Shown piece after piece: positions 1 through 13,843 of a DNA stretch of 64,000 nucleotides (its first letter is position 1; each line of letters begins with the position of its first letter). Both the position numbers and the translations under genes were made by a program. The stretch lies in NCBI GenBank assembly GCA_004369085.1, contig ML210174.1, positions 62,001-126,000 on the forward strand, in the 5' to 3' direction. Below the pieces are notes generated by a model that was given only the letters and a program-made list of their open reading frames with translations, had not been told where the DNA came from and ran no database searches. This DNA is from Coprinopsis marcescibilis (lineage: Eukaryota > Basidiomycota > Agaricomycetes > Agaricales > Psathyrellaceae).

Positions 1-1120
1 CCCCCTCCCCCGAACTCTCCCTATCACAAACATGGAGGTCTTATTGCTCGGCTCGAACTTGTGGACGCATTAGTTTGCTTCACATATTCAATATGGAACA
101 GAGATTACGGCCGGCGGTCCTGCAACAAGGAGACCTGGGGAACGATTGAAGCGTTCCTGATCTGGTGCAAGCAAAAGTGGCAGGCCGAGGAAGGAATAAA
201 TGACGCCGAAAAGGCCTTTATTGGCTTGATGTAAGTTCCTCGCATTGCTGAGCATTAACTCGTGTTTCATACTTCATGCTAGCTGGATGATCGAGGCCTT
301 TATTCACGGGAGGAAACTGATGTACACCGTGAGGGACCATCTCGACGCAGACACCAACAACGTCACCAAGAGCATGAAGGGCAAGATCGCAGCAGTAGCA
401 GAAGCCGTTGAGAACGGGGCGGGTCCCAACGGTTCTCTCCAGTCTAGCTCCATGGGGACCCCTACCATGCTCCCCTCACCAGCAAGCATAGCGCCTGCTA
501 ACAGCGCCAACTCTACACCAACATACCGAGACAACAGCACACCTAGTCAGAACGTAAACTCTCGACAAGCCACACAGACGCAGCAGCCTCAGCGTCCTCC
601 TCGAATCCCCAGCGGTCCATCGCCAGTGCCGGTTCCCCTTTTGCCTCCACACCTTGCCAACAGCCATTTCCCTATACCGCAGCTAACACTCGACGCGATG
701 GCCAAGGTAACAGAACCCATCGGCCCAATACTAGCTCAAGATCTGCGCGATTTTGTCGCGGGCTATCACGCTGCGAGCTGGTGCATGTCCACATCACAAA
801 CTACCCTCAACCTCCCTATTATGATGCGTTGCTTCCCAACGACATTCAACCGGATGATGCATACCACGTTGTTACCCACCGAAGAACACGAGCCCGACTT
901 TGAGGACGAGGACGGGGAACTCTTTTGGCCTGGCCAACTCGTCAGCGGGGAAGGTCTAGGCTGGGTTTGTCTCATGGGAAAAGCTATGATCAAAGAATTC
1001 GGCAAGGCTTACGGGTACATTGGCATCGACGGCGTTGTTCCCAAGCCCAAGCCAGAAGATGACGTCTCATCCCGAACTAACGCTACGGGCACCTCCTCTT
1101 CCTCACACGCGCACCGGTAA
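1..1120 (+). CDS. 3' part of an unrecognised conserved-looking protein
   Basis: The frame is open from base 1, so the start lies left of the window. Two exons are visible, 1-230 and 283-1120, joined across a 52-nt GT-AG intron (gtaagt...gctag). The joined product reads through GLIWMIEAF. The N-terminal visible part is rich in aromatic residues and looks like a folded helical domain (VDALVCFTYSIWNRDYG at about residues 21-37). A Pro/Ser/Thr/Gln-rich linker follows at roughly residues 120-205, then a second ordered, acidic segment ending in VVPKPKPEDD and a Ser/Thr tail. I do not recognise the family. The composition of folded part, PSTQ linker and folded part would suit a nuclear regulatory protein, but that is a guess. 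The stop is TAA. Confidence 0.75.
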
Positions 1121-3101
1121 CAATGTCACACTCCTGCTCTATTTTTTCCTTCCTATGGCCTTGGTCTTTATCGGCAACCGGACTGGGAAATTCTGGTTGA
1201 AGCAAATGTGCTTTGCTCAATGCAATCCTATATCGTTCGACCCAAATCAAGAAACATCGCCAACTTCACCTTTTTTAACATCAATGGAAGGATCTCCAGC
1301 CACGTTCAGCATGCCCATCGTGGTTCGCGCCGGCTCTGCATGTTCCATTCCGATCTCTGCGGCACAACTGGCGCCTTGGCCCCCCGACCTCCATCTCTAG
1401 TTCGCCCTGACAGCCTCAAGACATCGCTCCAATTTAGACGAAAACCCTTACGACACTTGACATGAAAAAGCCAAATGCCAAACCCTGCCTATCTGTCTAC
1501 GCACTCCATCCTTGTCACGTCAACTCCACCCTTCTTCATCATCACCCATCCATCGACCGCATTCTTCATCACATTAAGTCAAGTGCATCACCCATATTTC
1601 AACTATCCTCAAATTGTGAAAACCGGGCTCAGTTTCCTTTTTACGATCGACAAATATATTTATCATTACCGCTTTCGAGGCTTTGGCTCTAGGGAACCCT
1701 ATCCTTCCCCATAGTCCTTTCTGTGGCAACAAAACTGCAAGGCGAATCGCACGGCGGCAGACCGGTTTCCTCAAGGGAACGCTCCGTTTCGAACCCCTGC
1801 GCACCATATGCGCTATCCTGTGATACAGGCATTGACCACGCTGTCGCGCAGGATACAGGACACCTATCTCTGACAAAACCTGGTCGTTCAAGGATTCCTG
1901 CCTTGCTCGCCGTCTTCCGACTTTACAAACTCGTGTGTGTGTGTAAATTATTTCTATTCACTGGATTTCTGGAAATCGGGCTCGTTGCATACTCGGACTT
2001 TTACCCTATTTCACCCTTTTCCCCCACCCTTGGCCACGTGCATTCCTCCTTCTCATTACTCCCGCAACCCGTTCCCAAGCATAATCCGTTCTCGATCACC
2101 GTCGTCAACACCCTTTCCATTATTACTGCTGGATGAGCTACTACACTTGTTTCTATCTTCGCTTTCGATTCCTGGCGATATCTTACCATACTACTTTAGC
2201 ATTCTCCGTGGATTAATCCTAGCCAAACCTTGCTGCTCCTTCTCTCGGCCGGGAGTTGCCAATCTTATTTGTATCATGACATTCCCTGTGCTTCGGTTAC
2301 CGTGTGGAGCATGTTCACTTCGGCCTCATTCCCCTTGATGTTTACCCCTTTTTTTTTACAAGTTTATTTTTTTATTGATTCTGTATTCTCCTCTCATGCA
2401 TCGTTTCACCTCCATACGTCGCCAAACCACCATCAATATCTCGTAATGCACATAGCTCGTCCCCGCAGTTGTATAATCATCAATTTCAACAAGTAACCAA
2501 TTCGCTGTAGTTTGCTTCAACCAAGCTTAATGAAAGGTCATAATGTGGCCAATTTTCATGTTTCTCCGGACCTTGTGAAAGATGAAGTGATTGCTGAAAT
2601 AAATGCAAACCGACCGAGAGTAAGCGTTGCGGAAGCATTACTACATAGGCAATATGCTAAGTTCAATTAAAAACTAGTGGAACCAGGCGTGACTGGAGAA
2701 ATCTCCTTGAAAGGGAGATATATTTGTTTGGTCCGTCGTCCAGATAAGACTGTCTGGAATCTGCTTTGCCAGATGTCAATTGACCAGAAAGTAGGCGAAG
2801 CACCGAGAATCACGCCTCCACACATTCTGGCAAGTGGAATCCTGAAGAACATATACATTGCCCACATTGAGCGATTTGGACGCTGTCAACTCAAGTAGAC
2901 GATTTCCCGCAAAGTCCAGGCACCAGTAACTCGGAAGTGTGACCTTGCCGCGAGGTTTCAAAGATGCATAGAGGCATGGTTGTGCTGGCGGGGTACATAC
3001 ATAGCATGAAAAGAAACATATTGAATTGAAAACAGCCACCACTCTGATATGCTTGACATGTTCTCCACCTCGCACAAGGAAAAAGACAGGACAAAAGCTG
3101 T
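1121..3101. other. Intergenic region, convergent 3' flanks
   Basis: This stretch lies between the 3' end of the left partial gene (plus) and the 3' end of RPS5 (minus). It is pyrimidine-rich on the plus strand, with T runs near 2347-2370. Only short overlapping open frames exist, with no splice-linked continuity and no recognisable product. No RNA gene was recognised by eye. Confidence 0.5.
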
Positions 3102-3987
<886 letters not shown>

Positions 3988-5737
3988 TTTGTGCGACTTG
4001 CGGACGGCAATTACCTGGCGGTCGTCGTTGAATTTTTGGTGGCGACGTCGATGCCGATAACGAGCAAGCCTCTCACCTTTCCACAATGTGTTTGTACTTA
4101 TTGTGGTCAGCAAAGGTAAGGTTTGAGGCTTGCGGCAACCGCCGGCAAACGTTATAGTTCTTCGTCAGCCGAATAAACTCCGCTTGACTCGGCGTTAGCG
4201 GCATCTTTCACGTAGATGTTTGCGTCCAGTATCCAGTTCGAATCGCGAGACTCGAAAGCCTCCTATTGGAATGATATCTGAGATCTTACACCCTACGCAA
4301 CTACCAGTCCAGTACCATTGTTGTCGTTGTTGCCGCCTCCGTTCCCTCTTGTCCCACGCTTTATAACAACACCGGCCCCACAGTCGTCTGTCGACCAACC
4401 TTTTTTCTCGCAACGAGCAGGTGCTTTCTGGGGCGTTTTTTGTCACCGAATGTCTTGATTTACTTGGGTGGCATTTCGGGATGCTCTAACTGCGTAATCT
4501 TTCTTATAGTGACCGACCTCTGCTTGATGTAACGCATTGGAGTCTTCGCGTAGCGCTCCCATCTGCGGAGAAGCTCTCGGTTCATGCACTGGTGGATCAT
4601 CTTTGGTACTGTTCTTCATAACGCACATTTAGGGTGACAATCCTTCGATCTCTCACGATGGACTTAGTCCAAGTGGTCCCACGCGCTCGTTATATGTGAT
4701 TCTGAGAAAACTGTGTTGTCAGCTATGTCGAGACGCCTGGGACAAGGATGAACTTTCACCATTTAGTCCTTTGATACGCAGGTGACGCCTCGAGTACCCA
4801 GTTGTTGACTTTGCGCTTAGAGATTGTTATCAAGTGTGGTCCTCCGGTTGGGTACTGCCCCACCCACTAAGCTTCGCCAGAAGAGAACCCTTCGTGAGGC
4901 GCATGAAACGCTGCTTCGTTGGTTGAGATGACTTTTCAGAAAACAAAAATCAGCAGCGCCGGAGAGTGGTCTTGTATGATATCCGCGTATCCGACTGCCA
5001 CCACGTTTGGGCTCAGTAGGGCTCAATGTAATGAGTTGACATTCCACAGGGTAGATGAGAGGACGACCGGGAGGTTATGCGGATTATCTCGATTTCTCCT
5101 TCTCTAAAAACGAAAGTGGGATGGCTTTATGTATATGGCATGAATGCCCTGGGACCTCAAGTTAACTTTAAGAACCACAAACTGAATGTTCAGCTGACAA
5201 AGTCCTTACCCATTCCCTCCTACTCCTCGAAGGTTGGTCTATTATGGGTTAATTTATACCTTAGTACTGGGAAAGGCCGGTAACCATCCATCCAGATTGA
5301 TTCTCGCCTGCGCCTATCAGCATCTTCGTGTTTTATCGCGCAGGTACTGCTGAGCTGCCTAGCATGGATATGTCGGAGTCTGGACTCGAATTTCAAGCCC
5401 CACACAGTAACTTGCAGCTAAATTAGGCGCGTGCTCCCAGTTCGGCCTGAATTGGCCTTGCCAGGTTGGATCGAAATGCGCAGTTGACGAGTGTCTTGGC
5501 TACAAAAGATCTCCGCGTCAATGGAATGGCTGAAAGTCGAGTCGACTCTGTTTATGGATACCAATAGTGGAGAGAGGCGGTGTTGTACAGAGGCTAAAGT
5601 TCGCCGTCCTTGTTACATTACACAGAAAGCTTGGCGCTTAGTAGTACGGACTGACATAGCCGATATACATGGCCTTCGCATGCAAAGTTCTCCTTAATTG
5701 ACCCCTGCTTCTTACCTTCTCCTTTCACTGTTGTTCA
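3988..5737. other. Intergenic region between divergent RPS5 and the secreted-protein gene
   Basis: This region should contain the RPS5 promoter and 5' leader at its left end and the upstream region of the secreted-protein gene at its right end. Short open frames occur on both strands, but none joins to neighbours or resembles a known family. I see no repeat or RNA gene here. Confidence 0.45.
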
Positions 5738-6681
5738 ATGTTTTCCGTCCTTTTTCTCTCTGCTCTGGCAGCCTACGCTTCTGCTCAGTAGGTGAAAACT
5801 AGTCGATGCACAGTTCTCCAGACTCAACGCAGCCGCTTCGAATCCAGGTCGACTGGCTGCAGCAGGACCCTTTCAAGCGTTGCTTTAAACCCTGACGCTG
5901 CCGGATGTCTCAACACTATTGCTCTGATTCCACTTGTCAACGGGAACTCGTCGGAATCCCTCGTGCCTGCCGTTGACAACTGGTTGTCTGGCTTATGCCG
6001 TGCAGCACCTTGCAGCAACGAAACACTGGCAGCCGTTGTAACCAACATCACAGAGGGCTGCGCCAATGATGTCGAGCTCTTTGGAAACATTGGACAGAGT
6101 ACTGGAGCTGTCATTTCACTGGTTCAAGAATATTACCCTCTGGTTCGCAGTATTGCTTGCCTGACAGAGTAAGCATATTTTGCACTTGTGCAGGTCGCGT
6201 GTTAACATGTTGTGACGTTCAGTGATGGAGACAACTGCATTGTAAAGACCCTCCAGGATATCGAAGGCGCTGTAGGCACTCTTAGCATAGGAAACATCGT
6301 CACCCAATTCTTGAACGGCAGCAACCCGGTTCCCCTGGATCTCTTGTGCACCGACTGTGTCAAGGCTGCATATAACCTCATTGCGGACGCTATCCCGTCA
6401 TTGGCCTCCAACAACGAGACTATAACCCAAGTTGAAGCTCAGTGTGGCGCCAACTTCACTGGTATGTGCATTCAAAATGTCTGATAGGTAGTATATTTAC
6501 TGGAATGGTTGCAGATGGTGTCACACCCTCGGGCATTGCCCAAAGTGCATCCGCAAATGGTACTTCCAATGTCTCCTCCACTAGTGCAGCTGCCAAGGCC
6601 TTTGGTTCCCACACCACTTCCTTCGCGTTTGGTACGGCTTTTGTTGCCATAGCCTTCAGCGTTTTCTGCATTCTGGCTTAA
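5738..6681 (+). CDS. Secreted, probably GPI-anchored cysteine-containing protein
   Basis: The product starts with a signal peptide (MFSVLFLSALAAYASA). A cysteine-containing ectodomain follows, with repeated Cys-spaced helical segments such as PDAAGCLNT, DNWLSGLC, NITEGCAND and CTDCVKAAYN. It then has a Ser/Ala/Thr-rich stalk and a C-terminal hydrophobic stretch (FAFGTAFVAIAFSVFCILA), the usual layout of fungal GPI-anchored surface proteins. Exons are 5738-5787, 5833-6168, 6223-6461 and 6515-6681, giving 263 residues. The first acceptor is uncertain: an AG at 5865 also keeps frame and would give a shorter mature N-terminus (253 residues). I recognise the general type, common in agaricomycetes, but no defined function. 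Confidence 0.8.
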
Positions 6682-7087
6682 TTCTAGTTGATGCATGGGC
6701 ACAACTAAGATGCGAACTTTCACAAAATTTCGAGACCTGAATTGTTTCTCATTACTTCCCTCCTTGCTTGGTCGAGAATCGTGCTTCAAATACATACGCG
6801 GAACGTTATATACTGACAACCATGTTCCACTTATTAACATAATATGATTCGCAACGTACAACTTGTCTGGCTAGTAGCCTACGGCCCCTAACTAGGCCTA
6901 ACTGCCAAGGTAACCCAATCTAGTTTGTTGGCTGCGCGTCCATCACGTGCATGTTAGAAGCCGATCAGGACAGCAGGCTGCCAAAGTCGAACCTCCTGGA
7001 ATCTGCACACCAGAATCCAGCTGGTGCCCCAGCTGGATAGCAACAAGTCACTCTCAACTGACCGTAGCACTTTGAATCTCTCCTACT
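6682..7087. other. Intergenic region upstream of the gelsolin-like gene
   Basis: About 400 nt between two plus-strand genes. It must hold the terminator region of the secreted-protein gene and the promoter of the gelsolin-like gene. I see no distinctive motif. Confidence 0.4.
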
Positions 7088-10000
7088 ATGGATCAAGGCC
7101 GGAGCTACTCGCGAAGATCAGTGGACTTCCCAAAGCCAGAGTCGGATCTTGCAGAATGGGCGAGCAAGATCAAGGCCATGCAACGACAGGTCGACGCTGA
7201 CGAAGAAGCGGAGCAGAGGCGCCTCGAGGCAGAAATAACGGCTACTAGACAAGCAAGGCTGAGGCGTAGTCGCCAGTTTAGCGGACGTGGTTTGAATGTC
7301 GAAGGATCCCCAGGCAAGTAGTGCGCAATTCTGAATCCAATAACCCTCGAACTCACCATTTTCGCTCAGCTCGTAACGTGGACCAATGGAATTTAGCTAG
7401 CCCTACCACCGATGCTTCAGCTGTCGATCGGCCTCGAGATGAAGCTGAGCGGGTTGGTTACCAGAGCGAAGCCCTGCGAAAGATCATGGGCCAGAATGCC
7501 GTGCGCGTGCCAGAAAGCAAGCCTGGCGAGCCTGTCTCACTGGCTTCTTTTATGGGAGGGCGGGCTACAGGACCTCGTTTGAATAAGCATGCACCGCAGC
7601 AGAATGCTCATGATCCCACTCAGTTCAACTACCCCGACACCAGCGCCCCACACCCCATATTTGGCAGAGGAGGGGTGGCCATGCCCGGAATGGTGTCCAA
7701 GCAGGATCTCGGTGGTAGCAACGGCCGATCTATCCCGCCTAAACCTGGGTACTCTGCGTCTCCTTCCATCCAGAAGATAGAGGAGACTTCCAAACCAAAT
7801 ACGCTTCGCACGCCGACTGTTGCCGAACGACGCAGGTCGATTTCTCCTGTCGCTGTAGGCACAGAAGAATTCGAGCGATATCGCCCCTCTTCTAGTCCCA
7901 CGCCCAAGTCAACCTTGAGGTCCCAGAAAAGCTCTGAACACGTCGGAAAGCAAAGTGGGAAGGAACCAGACGGTTACCGATACTCAGCAGTCGGCAACAC
8001 TGGACTGCGATCCCAGAAGAGCTCAGAAAGACTAAACAAGCCGACCGTTGGTAGTGAAGGCTTCGAAAGATACCGACCTTCCAGTAGCCCGCAGCCATCC
8101 CTGCGGACGCACAAGAGCCACAGCAACATTTCTTACTCGACAGAGACGCCAGAGAAGAATCGCCCCCCTTCTCGCGGTACAAATGCTTTTAACACCCCTT
8201 CCAAATCCAATAGTCGACCAGCATCGCCCGAGAAACGGTCTGTATCTCCCGCAAAGCCTGCATATCGTCCACACGGCTTCGAACCCCCACAGTCAGCGAC
8301 ACCAGACCTCAAACCCCAAAGGTTTTCCGTTAAAGACATGTCCAAACCAAGCACTCCAATGTCACTCAGCGGTGCCGGTCATTCTTCTAGCCAAGAAAAC
8401 AAGAATGAGACATCTCGTCCACTGTCATGGCTACCACATACGGCTTCCAAGCCTCCTGCCTATTCCTCTCCCAGGGACAACGCGCCCCTGACCCGTGAAA
8501 GGACTATCTCAACTCCAAGCTACCTTGCGAAGGGAGCTGGTTCGACTGCTTCAGCTCTATCTCGCCCAGTACAGCCTGCACCACGCTTGCCTACAGGAAC
8601 TCCCGTCCTCCCGGCAGCGGCAGTCGTTCCTTCCCCAGCGTTCAGGAAACCTGATATCAGTAAGGAAGCCTCCCCAAGTATTAGTCGCCTACAGGGGCGA
8701 GGCTTTGTTCAGAACATGGTCAAAGTCAGTTTAAACCTAGAAAGTCAGACCACGCCAAGCTCGACCCAGTCCACCCCTGCGGACAAATCACGGCTTGGGA
8801 CCAGCGGGAAGAAGTCTGTTCTAGATCGTTGGCCACCTAATCCACAATCTCCCTCCCCAGTCTCGCCAACGAAACCTTCTACCCCCACTCCAGTGAGACG
8901 ATCTGCCACAACGGATCCATCTGTCACCAGGTTAGCGGAGCAAAGGTCGAATGTTTCCACTCCAGTATCTACAGTGTCAAACTTGCAGCCAAACAAAACG
9001 CAAACGCCTGCCTCTGAACCCCTTACGCCGCGCACAGCCACCCGGTTTATGGACAGGATGAATCCCTCATCTGGAAATTTTGGATCGGCCACGACTATGT
9101 TCGTAGAGAAGCCCGCAACTGCCATTTCCTCAGTCACCACGGTAGACGAACTCGGGGTGAAGCGCGATATACAAACCAGTCGATATGGCAGGGACGTTAC
9201 CAGCTCGAATGCAAAGCACCACATAGCTTCGGAAATTCCAGCCCCTACTGGAAAACCGTTGATACATGTGCGTTAATCCTGGGAATAACATGACGAGGAG
9301 TGTGCTCACGGATATTCTTTCTTGTTTCTACATGTATTCTATGGTCGGATATCACTGTCCGGGCTAATTTATCACGCTTTGCTGTACCATCCTTTTCTTC
9401 GTGCGATAGCCAACGAAGGGTAGGGCTAAGAGACCGAAGAAAAACTCGGCAACCCCAGAGAACATCCGAGAAGGCATAAAGGAGACTGAGGTTTCGATTC
9501 AACATGAAACACATAATCCTGGACGGAATTCTCCCTTACCCCGGAATGTCGAAATCAAGCCCCCACTGTTCAGAACACCTGTCGCAGAGAACAAACTAGA
9601 TTCGAAAATTGGACGCCTGGCAGAACCTTGGGCTAGTGGTCCTATTGCTCCTCAACCGGGTGTGACACATAGGACCTCTGTTGACTCTACGCTCGACCCC
9701 GAACCGAGGAGCTATGCAGGGATTCGCCACGCATTACCCGGACTTGCGAAGGAAGTCTCCTCTTTTGGACCAAGGACTCCAGAATTTCGGGACCTGTATC
9801 CTGCTCCAAGACAACCTTCTGCGCCAGCCAGACCTAACAATGAGAGACCCTCTGGTGAAAGGGTCACAACTCCGACCTCCCCAACCCGACATACAAGAAT
9901 CCCCAGTTCTGGCAACAGGGCCACTGTGATGGAAGTAGCACAAGCGTTGCACGACCATGCAAAGTCCGATACATCGACAGCACCCCAAACAGATGTGGAG

Positions 10001-11973
10001 GAAACTCAGGTGGAGGAACCTGTCGTCCAACCACGACCGCCTGTAATTCCCGTTCAATCGAACGCCGAGAAACGAAAATCGAGCTATGATCGATTTTCCA
10101 TTGCAACGCTGCCTCCTCTAAAAGAAGAGGCGACACCGGCACCGTCTCCTGCAAACACATTGACGCGGTCGGTTACGGCTGAATTCTACCCAAAGCAAGA
10201 TGCCAGCGACTCATCATCGATTCTCGTTGGCCAACCTCTTCGTCTTGACCCAGTAGAGGACCCGCCGCGTACCACTATTCCTGTTCGCATTGGTATGTTT
10301 CTCGCCGTCGCTGTCCGGCAGATAGCAGATTAGCTAACTTCTCGAGCAGAGAACAACGACTCTTTCGAACCTCTCCCTGATGTAGATGTTTCCGTAATGT
10401 TCGAGCCGATGATCTCAGGCTCCATTACCCCAGAAGGCTCGAAAACCATCTCTGTCGACCTTCTGTCGATCACAGAGTCGTCGAGCACTACGTTGACGAA
10501 AGACAGGTCCGTATTTTATAGTACAGAAGTTTTGGCGGTTGTGCACCGCAGTAAGACGCAATCAGCTGGCTTGGTGGACACTTTTGTTTGGTGTTGGATT
10601 GGCGATCAGGCGCAATGTGGAGAAAGGGAGAAAAAGGTGTTTCATGACCTTGCCAGGAGATATGGCACAACACCCGTATGTGATAAATTGACAGCCAATA
10701 CCGCGATGCGGGGCGCTCACCAGCTGGTGGTGTTAGATCACCGTACGACGATATAGCGAGCCAGCTCATCTTGTTCAGCTGATTGGAGGAACTTTGGCTA
10801 TTCGTCAGGTAAATTCGTATTTCTGAAGCCAAGAAATGTCCTCACTACAAATGTAATCGACAGGGTTCAAGAGTGCGTTGGAGCCCAGAAAACACGGCAA
10901 TGCACGTAGTGAGGTCCAGAGGAGGCGTCACTCTCATTGAAGAACTTGACTTGGTGGGTGTTCCTGCTGGCTGCCACATGGGGTGGTTTGGGCTAACTCC
11001 AAACAGACTGTCAAGAATCTTTGTTCCGGTTTCAGCTTCTGTGTAACGCTGCTAGGTACTGCATATGTTTGGCATGGGGTGGGATCCAGAGACCATGAGC
11101 GCGAAGCGGCTCTGAGCTACGCGGAGACCTTGACGCAAGGTGGTTCAGTAACAGAACTTTTTGAGGGCCAAGATGATGGCGATGATTCAATGTTCTGGAT
11201 GATCCTTGGCGAGGACTCGTTCGCGAACGCGGACTACTGGAAGTGGAGGAAATCTACAGACCTGCCTGACCCTGCTATCTGGAAGATCGATTCCACCAAG
11301 CGTGTGAATACAGTAGGCGTTTCACCCTTTTCCGTTTAATCCATTGGGCTTACGTTTTCACGCAGCTTGCCCCTGTGGAAGTCTTTAGTCAAGAAACTAA
11401 TCCATGGCAATCGGTGTATGTTGCTAATTGTATCTGGGAACTGTTTGTTTTGGTCGGTCCGGGTGCACGCAGCTCACGGAAAGACATCAGACTTGCTCTT
11501 GAAGTTGCACTGGTAAGCTTCAATCCTTTTTACTGCCTTGCGAATCTGAATGATTGTTTTCACGGTTTGAAGAAATTCGCGAAACGAGCCTCCTCTGACC
11601 GGCCCTTCACTCCTAACGTCCATGTCTTGATTTTCCCGTCACAACTTCCACTCGATCTTAGGCATCACTTCCGTGACCTGGACGAAAGCGTCTTGGTGAG
11701 TCGACTAGTCACTGGTCACTCTTGATAAGCCATGACAGCCACGCTTAATGATAAACGCAGAATCGTGGAAGTGTCCCTGATCACATGAACCTTATTTCCT
11801 CTCGCGAGGCGTACACCCAGGTGTGAACAATACCAGTCCGTTAAACCCTTGAACTAACGTGTAATAATTAGCTTCAAGCTACCACATGGCTACCAAGTTC
11901 GTTAAAGGATCATACGATGCTTCCGCTTGGAGTCGATGCGGGAATCGCAGACTCAGCGCGTGTTTGTAATTAA
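7088..11973 (+). CDS. Gelsolin-repeat actin-binding protein with long disordered N-terminus
   Basis: Eleven exons (7088-7313, 7370-9267, 9410-10292, 10350-10675, 10737-10808, 10864-10953, 11007-11312, 11366-11512, 11573-11695, 11761-11820, 11872-11973) join to 1410 residues. Residues 1-1000 are Ser/Pro/Thr-rich and low in complexity, with a recurring YRPSSSP-type motif. This resembles the DUF4045 part of fungal gelsolin-like proteins, but that match is from memory. The C-terminal 400 residues carry gelsolin repeats: DTFVWCWIG, EPAHLVQLIGGTLAIRQ, SRVRWSPENTAMHVVRS, a repeat with ETNPWQSVYVANCIWELFVL, and a final DHMNLISSREAYTQ. Such domains bind or sever actin in the cytoplasm. Intron 1 (7314-7369) uses a GC donor. 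The 142-nt intron 9268-9409 is long for this genome and could hide a small exon. Confidence 0.9.
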
Positions 11974-12098
11974 CGCAGATGGGCAATATGTACAAGATAC
12001 CCTGTTTCGTTCCTATGAAATACTATTATTGTTGTATATAGTGTCGAGTGTCCCAAGAAGGCGTATGCTTCGATTGTATCAAATCTTGATCTTTTTGA

Positions 12099-13445
12099 CT
12101 ATCCGTACCACTGCCCAATCTTCGTTTTCGCCGGAGGTCTCTGCGGGATCATTGGCTCTTTAAGTTGGAATACCTCCGTTGCCTTCTGCAAACATATACG
12201 TTGTCAACGCGTTGTACCCATAAGCACGAGCAGACTTACTCTCCAAGTATCCATGTCAAGTTCCATAACCATTTGCCGTTTCTTGACTTTGTCGGCATAG
12301 TCGGCATCGGTGGGGGCTTCGCAGGCATCTGTCACGCGCGTCAATTAGTGCAGCTCGAGTTTTGTGGAAGCGGACATACATATTAGAGGCTCTCCGTCTT
12401 CTTCGATGTCCAAAGCCACTTTTCCGTCACGAATCAGGAAAGAGAGGTAGAACATATTTTCTACGGATTGCGCGAAATCCCGGGGATTTATAACGAATTG
12501 GAAGAGGTTGACTTTGTCCATTGTCATTTCCTCCAACAATTTCTCCAGCTAACACTTGTTTAGCAGAATACTCTGTGCTCTTGGACCAGATACCGGTGAA
12601 ATCTTACATGGAGGACGTTTTTCGTCGTTTCGTTCTCCGAACGCTGAATGTCCTCTTCCTTTATTTGCTGTGGTTTAGTTTCTTCGCCCTTGTTCTTCTC
12701 GAAACGGGCACGTTTGGTTTGTGCGCGTTTCTTCTGTTCAATCGACAAAGGTCCTAGCCTGTGATGATTGAGAAGCCACACCGGACACTCATACATGTGC
12801 ACGAGCTCACATGAAGCTGATTGCCGGTGCCCTTCGGCTTTTGGCCAAAGCTTTCTGACCAATTTTATGCCAATCCAGTGGTGTATCAGAGGGTCCGGTT
12901 TCCACGAAAGAGTCTCGCGTGAGGTTTTCCCGAGCTTGGGCTTGACCTCCCATAAATATCACCAACTTCGCAATGAAGTCGTCCACGTCAAAGGCCCCGG
13001 ACCCTGATTTCATTGAACGAGCCTTTTGCGCCCCTACATTCGACGCCATCACGAGTAGGTGAGAATCCAGAATGGCTTCCTGGGGTTCTTTGACTGTGAA
13101 GAACAGATGTTATTGTAGGTACGCCGGAAACTGGCTACCAGGTTAACCCACCTTTGGCGAAAAGTGTGTCTGCCCGCTGTACGTGGCTCAGGAGGTCTGC
13201 TGCCGTGAATTCATTTGGATTCGAGTGTTGCGCTATACCCCAGTGTTAATATATGTTTACGCAAAGCAGGAAATATGGTACCTTCCACTTGTCGCGTCAG
13301 AGCGCGGTAATTTTGTCGCAGAGCCCTCTTCTCCTCTGGGTCCTGGTCTGGGTCGAACACAAGGTCTAAAGGAAATCAGATTTGCGTTCTTCAGAAAGCT
13401 CAGCATTTCAAAAAACATACCACCCATATCTGCGTCTACTGGCAT
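12099..13445 (-). CDS. NSE4: NSE4, kleisin subunit of the SMC5/6 complex
   Basis: Nse4 bridges the SMC5/SMC6 heads in the nucleus and is needed for recombination repair and replication-fork stability. Eight minus-strand exons (13421-13445, 13282-13365, 13152-13232, 12811-13093, 12608-12758, 12380-12548, 12240-12328, 12099-12185) join in frame to 322 residues. The family signatures are all present: N-terminal DPDQDPEEKRALRQNYR, then KEPQEAILDSHLLVMASN, then FDVDDFIAKL. The C-terminal Nse4 domain reads FVINPRDFAQSVENMFYLSF followed by RDGKVALDIEEDGEPLI, and the protein ends IGQWYG. The length fits the family. The gene is divergent from the Rad5/HLTF-like gene, so the two probably share a promoter region. 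Confidence 0.95.
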
Positions 13446-13843
13446 GTGGAGATTGGAGTGGTAATTGGGCAGCTGTGTTTGAAATGCTGCTAATTGCTTT
13501 CAAGTTGAAACGGCGCGTAACGCGTTTGTCGTTATTTGTGTTTCGCAACTTTTAGGCTATCCAGCGGGCCTGGCGCGCCATGTCTTGTTTGCTGGTTAAC
13601 ATCTGTAACGCTTTGTACTGAGTCGCTGACACCCAGAAATGACGACTCATCTCGTTGGGGTGAGCAAACGTCTCCTAATCTCCTCCGGCCGTGATATTGA
13701 CGCGCATATATAGTACAGCAAGAGCATCAGAGCGAAATGTCATGGGCCATTGCCCTGCAAGGTCTGTCAAAAAAGACAGAAAAAACTTGGCATTAACGTT
13801 CAAAGCAATTAGAACTCTGCAATTCCTATTGGTACTCTAAGGT
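13446..13843. promoter_or_regulatory. Shared divergent promoter region, NSE4 and Rad5/HLTF-like gene
   Basis: 398 nt separate the two start codons. The region contains an ACGCGT hexamer at 13520-13525, identical to the MluI cell-cycle box bound by MBF in yeasts, beside further GCGCG-rich sequence. Control by MBF is inferred from the motif and from the DNA-maintenance role of both genes. One hexamer is weak evidence. Confidence 0.4.

Noticed and set aside
1770..1815. Possible tRNA T-loop (ttcgaaa) on the minus strand
   Set aside because: The flanking bases do not form a T-stem, and no D-arm, anticodon arm or acceptor stem can be built.
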